Part shown: in pieces, positions 1 to 10,797 of the stretch
Numbering within the stretch: the stretch's first letter is position 1
Layout: each line of letters begins with the position of its first letter
Source of the DNA: Gelidibacter japonicus
GTDB lineage: Bacteria > Bacteroidota > Bacteroidia > Flavobacteriales > Flavobacteriaceae
Length of the DNA: 64,000 nt
Direction of reading: 5' to 3'
Assembly (NCBI RefSeq): GCF_010725055.1
Contig: NZ_BJKB01000010.1
Location: forward strand, 62,001 to 126,000
Position numbers and translations under genes: made by a program
Notes under the pieces: generated by a model
What the model was told of the DNA's origin: nothing
The model's database searches: none
Seen by the model: the letters and a program-made list of their open reading frames with translations, nothing else

Positions 1-344
1 GCGTCATGGCATTCTATATCGGCTTTATCATCCTTTTTCGATCGGTTTCTGCCATCGGATTTGCTATGGACGTCAAACGATATGGCGATAAAAATTGGGG
101 CGTATTATTGGTATTGGGAATTTTGGGAACTATTTTTTCCTTTATCCTTATTTGGAATCCAGTGTTTGCAGGAATGAGTATGGTGGTCCTGATAGCATTG
201 AGCTTCATGTTTGCAGGACTCTTTAGTATAGCTTTAGCGTTTCAGCTTAAAAGATTGCACAAATCGTCTAAAAAGATATCTGCAGAACTGAGAAAGCGTT
301 ACGACGATTTAGTGAAAGATATCGATAGGGAGTGGTACTCATAA
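1..344 (+). CDS. HdeD-family (DUF308) membrane protein, 3' part
   Basis: The frame is open from the first base, so the gene starts outside the window; the ATG at 6 is probably internal. The visible 112 residues hold three hydrophobic segments (about 1-22, 31-51, 55-80) and a charged cytoplasmic tail ending REWYS. HdeD/DUF308 proteins are six-helix inner-membrane proteins of about 180-190 residues, some linked to acid resistance, so roughly the C-terminal half is present. The family call rests on the helix pattern and the charged tail; function is uncertain. Confidence 0.6.
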   Translation, partial: VMAFYIGFIILFRSVSAIGFAMDVKRYGDKNWGVLLVLGILGTIFSFILIWNPVFAGMSMVVLIALSFMFAGLFSIALAFQLKRLHKSSKKISAELRKRYDDLVKDIDREWYS

Positions 345-435
345 TACTTGGTGTCCTTTGTAAATAAATGAATCAAAGGCGCCGTTATCACAGTGGCTAC
401 AAAAGAATCTTAACGAAAAAATCAATAATTATCTT

Positions 436-456
436 TCAGGAGATTTGATTTCCTGA
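436..456. other. Small inverted repeat upstream of the acetyltransferase gene
   Basis: TCAGGA (436-441) and TCCTGA (451-456) can pair with a 9-nt loop. No T-run follows, so this is a weak terminator candidate at best; it lies in the 147-nt gap between the HdeD-like and acetyltransferase genes. Confidence 0.25.
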
Positions 457-491
457 CTTTAATTGCCAGTGTAAACCTAAAAAAATCAGAT

Positions 492-953
492 ATGAACATA
501 AGAAGAGCAACTTTAGAAGACCTTGAATCAGTGCACCAAATCGAAACTTTAAGTTTTAACGATGGAAGTTATCCAGCATTTGTTTTAAGGCAGTTGTTTG
601 ATATTTCCGCTGAGTACTTTTTGGTAGCTGAAGAGGAGGGAAAGGTTATTGGTTATGTGCTGGGCAATATCAATAAAAACACAAATCAGGGATGGGTGCT
701 GTCATTAGGTGTTCACCCTGAAGCGCGAGGTAAAAAACTGGGAAAGCTCCTCACAAAAAAACTTGTTGACCTCCTTGAGAATGATTTAAGCACCGAAATC
801 TGTTTGACGGTTCATCCCGATAATGCATCGGCGAAAAAAATATATGAGGATCTTGGATTTAAATCGGTGAAAACTTTCGATAATTATTATAATGATCTTG
901 AAACACGGTTATTAATGAAGAAGCAACTCATCACTTTAAGATTTAACGCATAA
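492..953 (+). CDS. GNAT family N-acetyltransferase (RimI-like)
   Basis: This 153-residue protein is a single GNAT domain. Motif A, which binds acetyl-CoA, is visible as VHPEARGKKLGK near residue 75, after the strand GWVLSLGV, and the C-terminal motif B has NASAKKIYEDLGFK near residue 111. RimI-type enzymes acetylate N-terminal or side-chain amines of proteins or small molecules; the substrate cannot be read from sequence. The next gene starts 13 nt after its stop, so the two may be cotranscribed. Confidence 0.85.
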   Translation: MNIRRATLEDLESVHQIETLSFNDGSYPAFVLRQLFDISAEYFLVAEEEGKVIGYVLGNINKNTNQGWVLSLGVHPEARGKKLGKLLTKKLVDLLENDLSTEICLTVHPDNASAKKIYEDLGFKSVKTFDNYYNDLETRLLMKKQLITLRFNA

Positions 954-965
954 GCAACATCATCT

Positions 966-2711
966 ATGAAACCTTCCATTTGCATTGTTTTAGTGCTGAC
1001 CTTGTTTTTTAACTGTAAAGACAGCGAAAAAATGAATGTTACTGAAGAAAAGTCCTCCGAAAGTTCTCAACTATTCTATAACGGCGATATCATTACAATG
1101 GCCTCCGATCAGGAAGAATATGTAGAAGCAATAGTTGAGGAGAATGGCAAGATTGTTTTTGTTGGAAGTCAGAAAGATGCCGAATCAAAATATGGATATG
1201 CCAATAAAATAGACCTTAACGGAAAAACCTTATTGCCAGGGTTTATCGATCCGCACAGTCACTTTGGGATGGTTTCCAATACGATGGGGCAAGTTGATCT
1301 TAATCCAAAACCAGTAGGAACGGTGGTCAACATTGACGATATTTTAAAGAAATTAGAAGCGTTCAAAGAGGAGCGCAACATTCCAGACGACGAATGGATT
1401 TTTGGTTGGGGTTATAATGATGGTCAATTAGCTGAAAAATGCCATCCTACCAAAAGAGACATTGATAAAGTATTGCCAAATAATCCAGTGTATTTACAAC
1501 ATACCAGCGGACACATGGGTGTTGCGAACAGTTTGGCCCTTGAAAAATTGAATGTCAATGCAGAAAGCAAAAGTCCTGAAGGTGGCAACATCGAGCGTTT
1601 TCCAAATTCAAAAGAACCGACTGGATTGGTGCAAGAAACCGCCATGTATCCTTTTGTAGGCAATATGCTTGAGATTTTGGCGAAGGATCAGGCAACCTAT
1701 TTTGGGACAACACAAGAGTATTATGCGTCCAATGGCATTACTACCGCACAAGACGGAATGACCGATAGAAATACGATTCGATTTTTTCAATCGCAAGCCG
1801 ATGCGGAAAAATTAAACATTGATCTGGTCTCATTGGCAGGTTATGCCGAATTGGATAGCAATGTTCAAGACAGTTCTCTGCATTTCAAAAAATATAAAAA
1901 CGGTTTTAAAGTTCAGGGCACAAAAATCGTAGCCGATGGCTCTCCTCAAGGAAAGACGGCATATTTCACGAAGCCTTATCTGACTGAGGTTCCAGGTTGC
2001 CAAGATGATTGTCGAGGCTTGCCAAGTTTATCACAAGAAACTATAAACGCCCTGTTTCTTACCGCTTATGAAAATGAAAATCAATTGTTCATTCATTGCA
2101 ATGGCGATGCCACTGTGGATATGATTGTTGAAGCACATGAACATGCCTGTAAGCAATTAGGCCAAGCTTTGGATAAAGACCGGAGAACTATAATCATTCA
2201 TGCACAGTTTGCGCGTCCAGACCAGCTGGAAATATTTGTGAAATACAAGATGGAACCGTCATTTTTCACCAATCACGCGTTCTTTTGGGGTGATGTCCAC
2301 GTAGAAAATTTAGGAAAAGAACGAGCAGATTTTTTAAGTCCGATGGTTTCCGCCAAGAAATTAGGTTTAAAGCCCACAAATCATTCCGATGCTACGGTAA
2401 CACCAATCGATCCGATTTTCACGATTTGGTCTGCAGTAAATCGCGTGTCACGTTCAGGAACCATCATTGGTGAAGGTGAGAGAACAACGCCATACCTAGC
2501 TATACAGGCCATTACCAGCAATGCCGCCTATGAGCTTTTTGAAGAGAACTTAAAAGGCTCTTTATCTGAAGGTAAATTGGCGGATTTCGTGATTTTAGAT
2601 AAAAATCCTCTAAAAGAGGAACCTATGGACATCAAAAACATTCAGATTTTGGAAACGATAAAAGAAGGAAAGACGGTGTTTAAAAAGAAATTGGATATCG
2701 CTTCAAAGTAG
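966..2711 (+). CDS. Amidohydrolase-family lipoprotein (YtcJ-like)
   Basis: The 581-residue protein begins with a lipoprotein signal peptide whose lipobox (FFNC) places the lipid on Cys17. The rest is an amidohydrolase-3 (YtcJ-type) metal-dependent hydrolase: HxH at His97/His99 in GFIDPHSHFG, later metal-ligand regions IHCNGDA and IHAQF, and the catalytic aspartate region NHSDATVTP. Family members hydrolyse amide or ester bonds in small molecules; the substrate is unknown. Surface anchoring suggests periplasmic or outer-membrane action. Confidence 0.85.
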   Translation: MKPSICIVLVLTLFFNCKDSEKMNVTEEKSSESSQLFYNGDIITMASDQEEYVEAIVEENGKIVFVGSQKDAESKYGYANKIDLNGKTLLPGFIDPHSHFGMVSNTMGQVDLNPKPVGTVVNIDDILKKLEAFKEERNIPDDEWIFGWGYNDGQLAEKCHPTKRDIDKVLPNNPVYLQHTSGHMGVANSLALEKLNVNAESKSPEGGNIERFPNSKEPTGLVQETAMYPFVGNMLEILAKDQATYFGTTQEYYASNGITTAQDGMTDRNTIRFFQSQADAEKLNIDLVSLAGYAELDSNVQDSSLHFKKYKNGFKVQGTKIVADGSPQGKTAYFTKPYLTEVPGCQDDCRGLPSLSQETINALFLTAYENENQLFIHCNGDATVDMIVEAHEHACKQLGQALDKDRRTIIIHAQFARPDQLEIFVKYKMEPSFFTNHAFFWGDVHVENLGKERADFLSPMVSAKKLGLKPTNHSDATVTPIDPIFTIWSAVNRVSRSGTIIGEGERTTPYLAIQAITSNAAYELFEENLKGSLSEGKLADFVILDKNPLKEEPMDIKNIQILETIKEGKTVFKKKLDIASK

Positions 2712-2783
2712 CGTTTCAATAATGTTCTTAGTTTTTTCATTACAACCATCGGTAAGCAACAACAATAATGATTTAAAGATAGA

Positions 2784-2850
2784 CCTACAAGGTTTTGAAA
2801 ACCTTGCAGGATGGAAACCTTGCAGGATTTAAACCTTGCAGGACGGAAAC
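2784..2850. repeat. AACCTTGCAGG palindromic repeat cluster
   Basis: The block starts with an imperfect palindrome (CCTACAAGGTTTT, 1-nt centre, AAAACCTTGCAGG at 2784-2810) and continues with two more direct copies of AAACCTTGCAGGA (about 2815-2827 and 2831-2843). Related palindromes occur at 18620, 26411 and 28589, so this is a dispersed intergenic repeat. It lies between the amidohydrolase and the first dehydrogenase. Confidence 0.75.
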
Positions 2851-2901
2851 CATTATTGTTATCCCAATAAATAATAACAATAATAAATAATCAATCATAC
2901 A

Positions 2902-3675
2902 GTGGAAATATCAAAACTATTTGACTTAAAAGGAAAAACTGCCATAGTCACAGGCGGTGCAAATGGAATAGGGAAGGCAACAGCGTTGTTATTGGCAAAA
3001 CACGGTGCCAATATATCCATCGGCGATTTCAATTTGGAAGATGCCAAAAAAACAGCTAAAGAAATTGAAGCCTTGGGGGTCAAAGCAATTGCAGTGTCCT
3101 GTAATGTTTTAAAGGACGACGATTTAGTCAATCTTATAAACACTACGGTAAAGGAATTGGGTGGCATCCACATTTTAATAAATAACGCTGGCGGTGGTGG
3201 TGGCGGTCGTGAAAATCCGTTCAAAATCTCTGTTGACGATATCAAACGCGATTATGAACTCAATGTTTTCAGTGGTTGGAGGTTGTGTCAATTGGCAGTG
3301 CCACACATGAAAAAGGAAGGTTATGGCTCTATTGTATTTACAACCTCAATGTCAAGCATAAATAAAAGTCCAAACATGAGTGGTTATGGCATTTCAAAAG
3401 CAGCAGTCAATCATACCGTTGCCAATTTGGCCCATGATTTTGGACCTGAAGTACGCATCAATGCCGTTGGTCCAGGAGCAACTCGAACGGCGGCTTTAGA
3501 GAGTGTATTGACCCCAGAAATTGAAGCCACCATGTTAAAGCATACGCCAATCAAGCGTTTGGGAACTGCAGAAGATATTGCTGGTGCGATGTTGTATTTT
3601 GCGGCGCCAATTTCGGAGTGGGTGAGTGGTCAAACACTTTTTGTGAATGGCGGTGGAGAGCAAACCTTAGAATAA
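2902..3675 (+). CDS. Short-chain dehydrogenase/reductase
   Basis: The start is GTG at 2902; no in-frame ATG lies near it, and the first internal Met comes after the cofactor domain. The 257-residue protein is a classical SDR: TGGANGIG nucleotide-binding motif near residue 17, NNAG motif followed by an unusual run of glycines, catalytic Ser in the TTSMSS segment and YxxxK as YGISK. The closing region VSGQTLFVNGGGE is typical of FabG or 7-alpha-hydroxysteroid dehydrogenase-like members. Substrate is unknown. Confidence 0.9.
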   Translation: MEISKLFDLKGKTAIVTGGANGIGKATALLLAKHGANISIGDFNLEDAKKTAKEIEALGVKAIAVSCNVLKDDDLVNLINTTVKELGGIHILINNAGGGGGGRENPFKISVDDIKRDYELNVFSGWRLCQLAVPHMKKEGYGSIVFTTSMSSINKSPNMSGYGISKAAVNHTVANLAHDFGPEVRINAVGPGATRTAALESVLTPEIEATMLKHTPIKRLGTAEDIAGAMLYFAAPISEWVSGQTLFVNGGGEQTLE

Positions 3676-3719
3676 TCAATTTAAATACGATTGAGGCACA
3701 GCAAATTTTAAAACATACT

Positions 3720-3727
3720 TATATTTG
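3720..3727 (+). promoter_or_regulatory. Promoter -7 element before the EamA transporter gene
   Basis: TATATTTG matches the Bacteroidetes -7 consensus TAnnTTTG. It lies about 140 nt upstream of the EamA start, and transcription would begin almost exactly at the long inverted repeat that follows. No clear -33 TTTG is seen. Confidence 0.5.
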
Positions 3728-3730
3728 CCG

Positions 3731-3773
3731 CGGTCGAAAATCGTAGAGAGTTCTGCTTTATGATTTTCGACTG
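3731..3773 (+). promoter_or_regulatory. Leader hairpin upstream of the EamA transporter
   Basis: GTCGAAAATC (3733-3742) and GATTTTCGAC (3762-3771) are perfect inverted 10-mers. Two more pairs (C-G and G-T) extend the stem to 12 bp around a 19-nt loop, and a short T-rich stretch follows. The structure starts where the predicted transcript starts. It could be a 5' stabilising hairpin, an attenuator, or a protein-binding palindrome. Confidence 0.5.
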
Positions 3774-3869
3774 TGATTTTTAGAGATGATCTAATTTTAT
3801 GGTGATTGGTGCGCAAGTGATAGGCATTTTTATCATAGAAACAAAGAAAAGCTATACCTCGATAAAACT

Positions 3870-4781
3870 ATGCAACCAATGGCTAAATTATTAAATAATC
3901 GATGGTTTTTATTCATCGTAATTTCCCTCACTTGGGGAAGTTCCTTCATTTTGGTTAAAAAGTCTTTACTCGGATTTTCTCCATATGAGATTGGTGCCAT
4001 TCGGGTTGCTATTTCAGGATTGTTACTTAGTTTTATTGGTCTCCCGGCCATTTTTAAAATGCCTCGTAAAACCTTGTTTTGGGTGATTGCTGCAGGATTC
4101 TTCGGAAATTTTTTGCCCATGTTTCTGTTTCCTATAGCCCAACAGAAAGTGAGCAGCTCATTAGCGGGAATTCTAGACGCCTTGTTTCCTATGTTCGTTT
4201 TAGCCTTTGGGTTTCTGTTTTTTGGAATAAAAAGCAGATGGTCTCAAGTGTTGGGTGCGGTCATAGGGTTTTTGGGAGCAGCAAGTCTTATTTATTTTTC
4301 TGAGGCCAATACCGACAGCTCTCAATTTTGGTACGCCATGATTGTGGTCTTGGCAGGTGCTTCTTATGGAATCAATGCCTTGTTGATAAAGGAGAAAATT
4401 CCCAATCTATCTTCCATCAAATTAACTGCCGCCGTGTTTACGTTTTGGGCTATTCCTTCCTTTGTCATATTGTTTTTTACGGACCTGTTCCAAAATTTTG
4501 AATGGACTCCAGAAAGGACTGAAGCCATGGGTTATCTCGGATTTTTAAGCATTTTTGGCACTGCAGTAGCAATGTCTTTATATTATAAACTCATTCAAAA
4601 TACATCGCCTGTTTTTGCAAGTTCCGTGAGTTATGTATTGCCTATTGTAGCTATCATCTGGGGGGTATTGGATGGAGAGAAATTTACATTTTGGTATCTC
4701 ATTGGCGCTGTTTTGATTGGAATAGGAATCTACCTCATTCGTGAAAAGAAAAAAGAACCGTATTTGGCGCCTCCCAAATAA
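3870..4781 (+). CDS. EamA/DMT-family transporter
   Basis: This 303-residue protein has about ten hydrophobic segments in two EamA repeats. Each repeat shows usual DMT features, such as WGSSFILVKKSLLGFSPYEI near the N terminus and the late segment FASSVSYVLPIVAIIWGVL, and the protein ends in a basic cytoplasmic tail. DMT exporters move amino acids, nucleosides or other small metabolites; the substrate is not predictable. The first Met starts 6 nt before an alternative Met (MAKLLNNRW), and either start could be used. Confidence 0.85.
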   Translation: MQPMAKLLNNRWFLFIVISLTWGSSFILVKKSLLGFSPYEIGAIRVAISGLLLSFIGLPAIFKMPRKTLFWVIAAGFFGNFLPMFLFPIAQQKVSSSLAGILDALFPMFVLAFGFLFFGIKSRWSQVLGAVIGFLGAASLIYFSEANTDSSQFWYAMIVVLAGASYGINALLIKEKIPNLSSIKLTAAVFTFWAIPSFVILFFTDLFQNFEWTPERTEAMGYLGFLSIFGTAVAMSLYYKLIQNTSPVFASSVSYVLPIVAIIWGVLDGEKFTFWYLIGAVLIGIGIYLIREKKKEPYLAPPK

Positions 4782-6590
<1,809 letters not shown>

Positions 6591-6627
6591 GCTTGCTGAA
6601 CTTTAGATCGCCAAATACATAATATTT

Positions 6628-6673
6628 AGGCCTCACAATTGCCGATGCTTTCGGAACTGTGAGGCCTTTTTTT
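6628..6673 (+). terminator. Rho-independent terminator after tmm
   Basis: AGGCCTCACA (6628-6637) pairs with TGTGAGGCCT (6658-6667), with a nested CCGA/TCGG stem inside the loop, followed by seven T residues. It ends the tmm transcript before the cls gene. Confidence 0.85.
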
Positions 6674-6740
6674 AACGGTAAATCCACTATAGGATAGAAA
6701 AAATATCTTAATTTAACCAAATAAACGCTGTCTTGACTCT

Positions 6741-8192
6741 ATGAATTGGATAATATTCGCAGAAATTGCCTACGCACTTTTGGTGATTTTCGTTATTTTG
6801 AGAGTGCTGCTTGATACGCGGAGCAGTACAAAAGCTTTAGCATATATCCTTTTTATCATCTTTGTCCCGTTTATTGGAATGATATTTTATTTTGCGGTGG
6901 GAATCAATTACCGTAAACGAAAACTTTATTCTAAAAAAATTGTTGACGATGAGCCTTTCCGGAAAAGTATTAAGGAGAGAATGAACATCTATTCAGAATC
7001 CATAAGCAATTCAGGATTGGTAGCATCAGAATATCAGAACTTATCTGAGTTTATTCTTCGTTCAGGATTCAGCCCGTTAACAGCAAACAACAACGTAAAA
7101 TTACTTGTCAATGGCGAAGAAAAGTTTCCAGAATTATTAAGAGCCTTAGAAAGTGCCAAATCGCATATTCATTTAGAGTACTATATTTATGAAGACGATT
7201 TCACGGGTAATTCCGTAGCAGATGTCTTGATCAAAAAAGCACAGGAAGGCGTTGAGGTCCGATTTATGTATGATGATTTTGGCAGTCGCCTCGGAAGGGC
7301 ATTCATCAAAAAATTGGAAGATGCGGGGGTTCAAACGATACCTTTTTACAGAATTATCTGGTACGCTTTTGCCAACCGCCTCAATTATCGAAATCACCGG
7401 AAAATTATTATAATTGACGGTACAATCGGATTCGTTGGAGGCATCAATATGAGTGATCGGTACCGAAACGATTTGAAGAAGGACAATCATTTATATTGGC
7501 GTGACACTCATTTAATGATTGAAGGCCAAGCCACAGCTTATTTACAGTATTTGTTCCTGTGCGATTGGAATTTTTGTAGCCCAAACCGTTTCGAATATGA
7601 CAAGGTTTATTTTCCTGACCAGACCAAACATGAGACTATAGAAGATGATGTTGTGCAGATAGCTGCTTCAGGACCGGATAGTCCACAGCCCGTTATTTTT
7701 TATTCATTATTGGAGGCTATTGGCTCTGCAAAGAAGAATATTTATATCGCAAGTCCGTATTTTATTCCTGGGGAAAGTTTGATGGACGTCTTGATCATCG
7801 CCGTTCAGAGTGGGTTGGATGTCAAAATTGTAATTCCTGGAAAATCAGATTCCAAAATGGTCGACGCTGCAGCACGAGCCTATTATACCGAACTACTTAA
7901 ATTTGGTGCCCAAATTTACAAATACAACAAAGGCTTTATTCATGCTAAAACTATGGTTATTGACGATAATCTTGCAATAATAGGGTCGGCAAATATGGAT
8001 TACAGGAGTTTTGACCTCAATTTTGAAGTCAATGCCATGGTGTATAGTAAAGAAATCACCAAGCAGCTCACTGCGGTATTTGAAAAAGATTTGAACGATT
8101 CTGAACTCATAGATGCGGAACAATGGCTCAGCCGTCCTAAATACATGAAATTGTGGGAAAGAATGGTGCGCCTGTTGTCGCCTTTTCTCTGA
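6741..8192 (+). CDS. cls: Cardiolipin synthase (phospholipase D family)
   Basis: The 483-residue protein has two N-terminal membrane helices (about 1-20 and 32-52) and two phospholipase D domains. Both HKD signatures are present: NHRKIIIIDG near residue 217 and HAKTMVIDDNLAIIGSAN near residue 395. It should condense two phosphatidylglycerol molecules to cardiolipin at the inner membrane. Length and order match ClsA-type enzymes. It is flanked by a terminator upstream and a 209-nt gap downstream, so it is probably monocistronic. Confidence 0.93.
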   Translation: MNWIIFAEIAYALLVIFVILRVLLDTRSSTKALAYILFIIFVPFIGMIFYFAVGINYRKRKLYSKKIVDDEPFRKSIKERMNIYSESISNSGLVASEYQNLSEFILRSGFSPLTANNNVKLLVNGEEKFPELLRALESAKSHIHLEYYIYEDDFTGNSVADVLIKKAQEGVEVRFMYDDFGSRLGRAFIKKLEDAGVQTIPFYRIIWYAFANRLNYRNHRKIIIIDGTIGFVGGINMSDRYRNDLKKDNHLYWRDTHLMIEGQATAYLQYLFLCDWNFCSPNRFEYDKVYFPDQTKHETIEDDVVQIAASGPDSPQPVIFYSLLEAIGSAKKNIYIASPYFIPGESLMDVLIIAVQSGLDVKIVIPGKSDSKMVDAAARAYYTELLKFGAQIYKYNKGFIHAKTMVIDDNLAIIGSANMDYRSFDLNFEVNAMVYSKEITKQLTAVFEKDLNDSELIDAEQWLSRPKYMKLWERMVRLLSPFL

Positions 8193-8401
8193 AAATCAAA
8201 GGAGTTTTGGGACTTCCTTTGGTTGTTACTGTGTTGTGATATCTGGAATGAAGGGAAGTTTTCAAGAATAAATCAAGAAATTCATGATCCGTCGGTACGG
8301 GTGGATAAAGCCATAAGGTTCGAATAAGAAATTGTGTTGTCAATCGAAACAAGCATCAAAATATTAAAACCCACCGATGGGAATAAATTAAAATAGAAAA
8401 C

Positions 8402-9148
8402 ATGAAAAATTTAAAAAATCAAGTTGTTATAGTCACAGGTGGAGCGGCTGGAATAGGAGGAGCCATCACGACGGTTTTGGCAGAAAGAGGTGCAAGCATT
8501 GTAGCGGTAGATCTTAACGAAGAAGCGGGCAAGGAAAAAGCAGCATCAAATCCAGAACAGATTGCCTTTTTAAAAGGTGATATCTCGAAAGAATCGGTCG
8601 CTAAGGAGGCTGTTAAAATGGCTATTGCCAAATTCGGGAAGTTGACTGGATTGGTTAATAATGCACACGCTTCAAGACAAAAACCTTTGATGGAACTGAC
8701 AGAAGAGGATTGGGCATTGTCTATGAATACAGGATTGACCGGGACGTTGAATTTTATGAAAGCTGCCTATCCTGAACTTAAAAAAACAAAAGGTGCCATT
8801 GTCAATTTCGGATCAGGTGCCGCATTGCTCGGACAAAAAAATCAGGCAAGTTATGCCGCAGCCAAAGAAGCTATCCGCGGCTTGTCGCGTGTGGCAGCCA
8901 ATGAGTGGGCAGGGGATGGCATAAGAGTTAATATTGTATGCCCGCTAGCATTTACAGAAGGTGTTGCTCAATGGAAAGAAGCCCATCCTAAACAATATGA
9001 AGAAGTAGCAGGGAAAAATCCGATGAACCGCTTTGGCGATCCAGAAAAGGATATTGCACCGGTTGTGGCATTTCTTTTAAGTGACGACAGTCAGTATATG
9101 ACCGGACAGACGCTCATGGCAGATGGTGGCGATATTAAACTAACCTAA
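8402..9148 (+). CDS. Short-chain dehydrogenase/reductase
   Basis: This 248-residue SDR has TGGAAGIG near residue 12, catalytic Ser in FGSGAAL and YAAAK as the YxxxK motif. The end MTGQTLMADGGDIKLT is typical of glucose/3-oxoacyl reductase-like members. The usual NNAG motif reads NNAH (NNAHASR), a known but less common variant. It is not a close copy of the SDR at 2.9 kb. Substrate is unknown. Confidence 0.88.
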   Translation: MKNLKNQVVIVTGGAAGIGGAITTVLAERGASIVAVDLNEEAGKEKAASNPEQIAFLKGDISKESVAKEAVKMAIAKFGKLTGLVNNAHASRQKPLMELTEEDWALSMNTGLTGTLNFMKAAYPELKKTKGAIVNFGSGAALLGQKNQASYAAAKEAIRGLSRVAANEWAGDGIRVNIVCPLAFTEGVAQWKEAHPKQYEEVAGKNPMNRFGDPEKDIAPVVAFLLSDDSQYMTGQTLMADGGDIKLT

Positions 9149-9195
9149 TCTCATGCTGGCAAACAATGAGGTTTTATGCCCTCTCCTTACGCTTA

Positions 9196-9211
9196 AGAAC
9201 TTATCAGTTCT
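9196..9211. promoter_or_regulatory. AGAACT-N4-AGTTCT palindrome before ndh
   Basis: Perfect 6-bp half sites AGAACT (9196-9201) and AGTTCT (9206-9211) with a 4-nt centre lie 28 nt upstream of the ndh start. The position and symmetry suggest an operator for a dimeric regulator, or an RNA hairpin near the start codon. No T-run follows. Confidence 0.35.
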
Positions 9212-9238
9212 ATGATATTTAGACATTAATAAGAAATC

Positions 9239-10534
9239 ATGCAAGAAAAACATATAGTCATAATAGGAGGTGGATTTGCGGGAGTGAATTTGGCTAAGCA
9301 CTTGGGAAATGAGAGAGGGCTGAGAGTCACTTTGGTCGATCGGAATAATTATAATTTTTTCCCACCCCTATTGTATCAGGTATCTACGGGAATGTTGGAT
9401 ATTTCGAGTATTTCCATTCCATTTCGAACACTTTTTATTGGCAATAAAAATTTGTTTTTTAGGATTGGCGAATTGGAAGAAATAGTTCCGGACGAGCAAA
9501 AAGTCATACTATCTACAGGCGAAGTTCGCTACGATGCCTTGGTTCTCGCCACAGGTACGGAGAGCAATTATTTTGGGATGGAAAACATCGAAAAAAATGC
9601 CTTGCCGATGAAAACGGTTAATGATGCCATTAAATTGAGAAACTATCTTCTTATGGAGGGTGAAAAGTACACTTTTTGTACCGATGAGGTTGAAAGGCGC
9701 AAAATGCGAAATATCGTGATTTCTGGCGCCGGACCGTCTGGAGTTGAAATTGCGGGGATGATAGCCGAAATGCGTAAACGAAAACTTCGGGAAATTTATC
9801 CAGAGTTGGAGAATGAACGATTGAATATCTATTTGGTAGATGGTGCCCAAACGGTTCTTTCATCAATGAGTGAGACATCGCAAAAATATACCTTGAAAAT
9901 GCTAAAGAAACTGGGCGTCATTGTAAAGTTGAATACCATGGTTTCTGATTTTACAGACGACAAAGTGATTTTCAAGGATGGTGAAGCCATTGAAACCAAA
10001 ACCCTAATCTGGACGGCAGGTGTAACTGCATTGAAGTTTAAGGGTCTCCCTAAAGATTGCTATGGCAAGGCCAACCGACTTCACGTTGACGCCTTTAATA
10101 AAATGGAGCATTGCGAAAATATCTATGCCATTGGCGATACCTGTATTCAAACAACCGATCCCAATTTTCCGGACGGACACCCGCAATTGGGAAGTGTAGC
10201 ACAGCAACAAGGAAAGGCCTTGGCGGATAATTTTGTGGCCATGACGAAAAACAAAAATCTAAAACCATTTAGGTACATAGACAAAGGCGCTATGGCCATT
10301 ATTGGCGATCAAAAGGCGGTAGCGGATATGACCTTTCCAAAAATCACACTTACAGGGTGGTTGGCATGGTTTTCTTGGTTGTTTGTACATTTATTTTTGT
10401 TGGTAAGCTATAGAAATCGGTTTCGGACCTTCTGGAATTGGTTCAATGCCTACTTGGGCAAAGGACAATCTCAAGGCATTATGATTGGAAAATTCCCCAA
10501 AGGTGCGCCTATGTCAAATAAATTTGAAGAGTAA
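9239..10534 (+). CDS. ndh: Type II NADH dehydrogenase (NDH-2)
   Basis: The 431-residue flavoprotein passes electrons from NADH to quinone without pumping protons. It has an N-terminal FAD motif (GGGFAGVNLAKHLG from residue 9) and a second Rossmann motif for NADH (SGAGPSGVEIAGMI near residue 165). It also has the conserved AIGDTCIQ region near residue 300 and the quinone-side AQQQGKALA. A C-terminal hydrophobic hairpin (about 380-400) anchors it to the membrane. Length and layout fit NDH-2; alternative quinone reductases of the same fold are less likely. Confidence 0.9.
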   Translation: MQEKHIVIIGGGFAGVNLAKHLGNERGLRVTLVDRNNYNFFPPLLYQVSTGMLDISSISIPFRTLFIGNKNLFFRIGELEEIVPDEQKVILSTGEVRYDALVLATGTESNYFGMENIEKNALPMKTVNDAIKLRNYLLMEGEKYTFCTDEVERRKMRNIVISGAGPSGVEIAGMIAEMRKRKLREIYPELENERLNIYLVDGAQTVLSSMSETSQKYTLKMLKKLGVIVKLNTMVSDFTDDKVIFKDGEAIETKTLIWTAGVTALKFKGLPKDCYGKANRLHVDAFNKMEHCENIYAIGDTCIQTTDPNFPDGHPQLGSVAQQQGKALADNFVAMTKNKNLKPFRYIDKGAMAIIGDQKAVADMTFPKITLTGWLAWFSWLFVHLFLLVSYRNRFRTFWNWFNAYLGKGQSQGIMIGKFPKGAPMSNKFEE

Positions 10535-10753
10535 GTCCTATTTGAAAATTCAATGGTTCTTTGGATGTTAGTTGGTCCGATGAGGTTCGCTATGGCGTTA
10601 AAATTGCTTTTGGCCATATAGCTCTCAAAATTCTTACTCGCACTTGCCTTATACATGGTGTCAAAAGTTTGCCGTTGTTAATAATAATTTCTCAAAATTC
10701 AATTTTTTACGAAAATCGATTCCCGTTTCTTTAGCTTTTTTCCATTGAAAGTG

Positions 10754-10761
10754 TATCTTTG
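10754..10761 (+). promoter_or_regulatory. Promoter -7 element before nhaA
   Basis: TATCTTTG matches TAnnTTTG exactly and lies 36 nt before the ATG at 10798. It overlaps a possible TTG start at 10759, which argues for the downstream ATG as the real start. Confidence 0.6.
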
Positions 10762-10797
10762 AATGTCAATACACATTACAAAGCCTATTTCACGTCG

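Noticed and set aside
2895-3245. Open frame on the minus strand inside the first dehydrogenase gene
   Set aside because: The plus-strand frame has complete SDR motifs; the opposite frame has none and reflects base composition.
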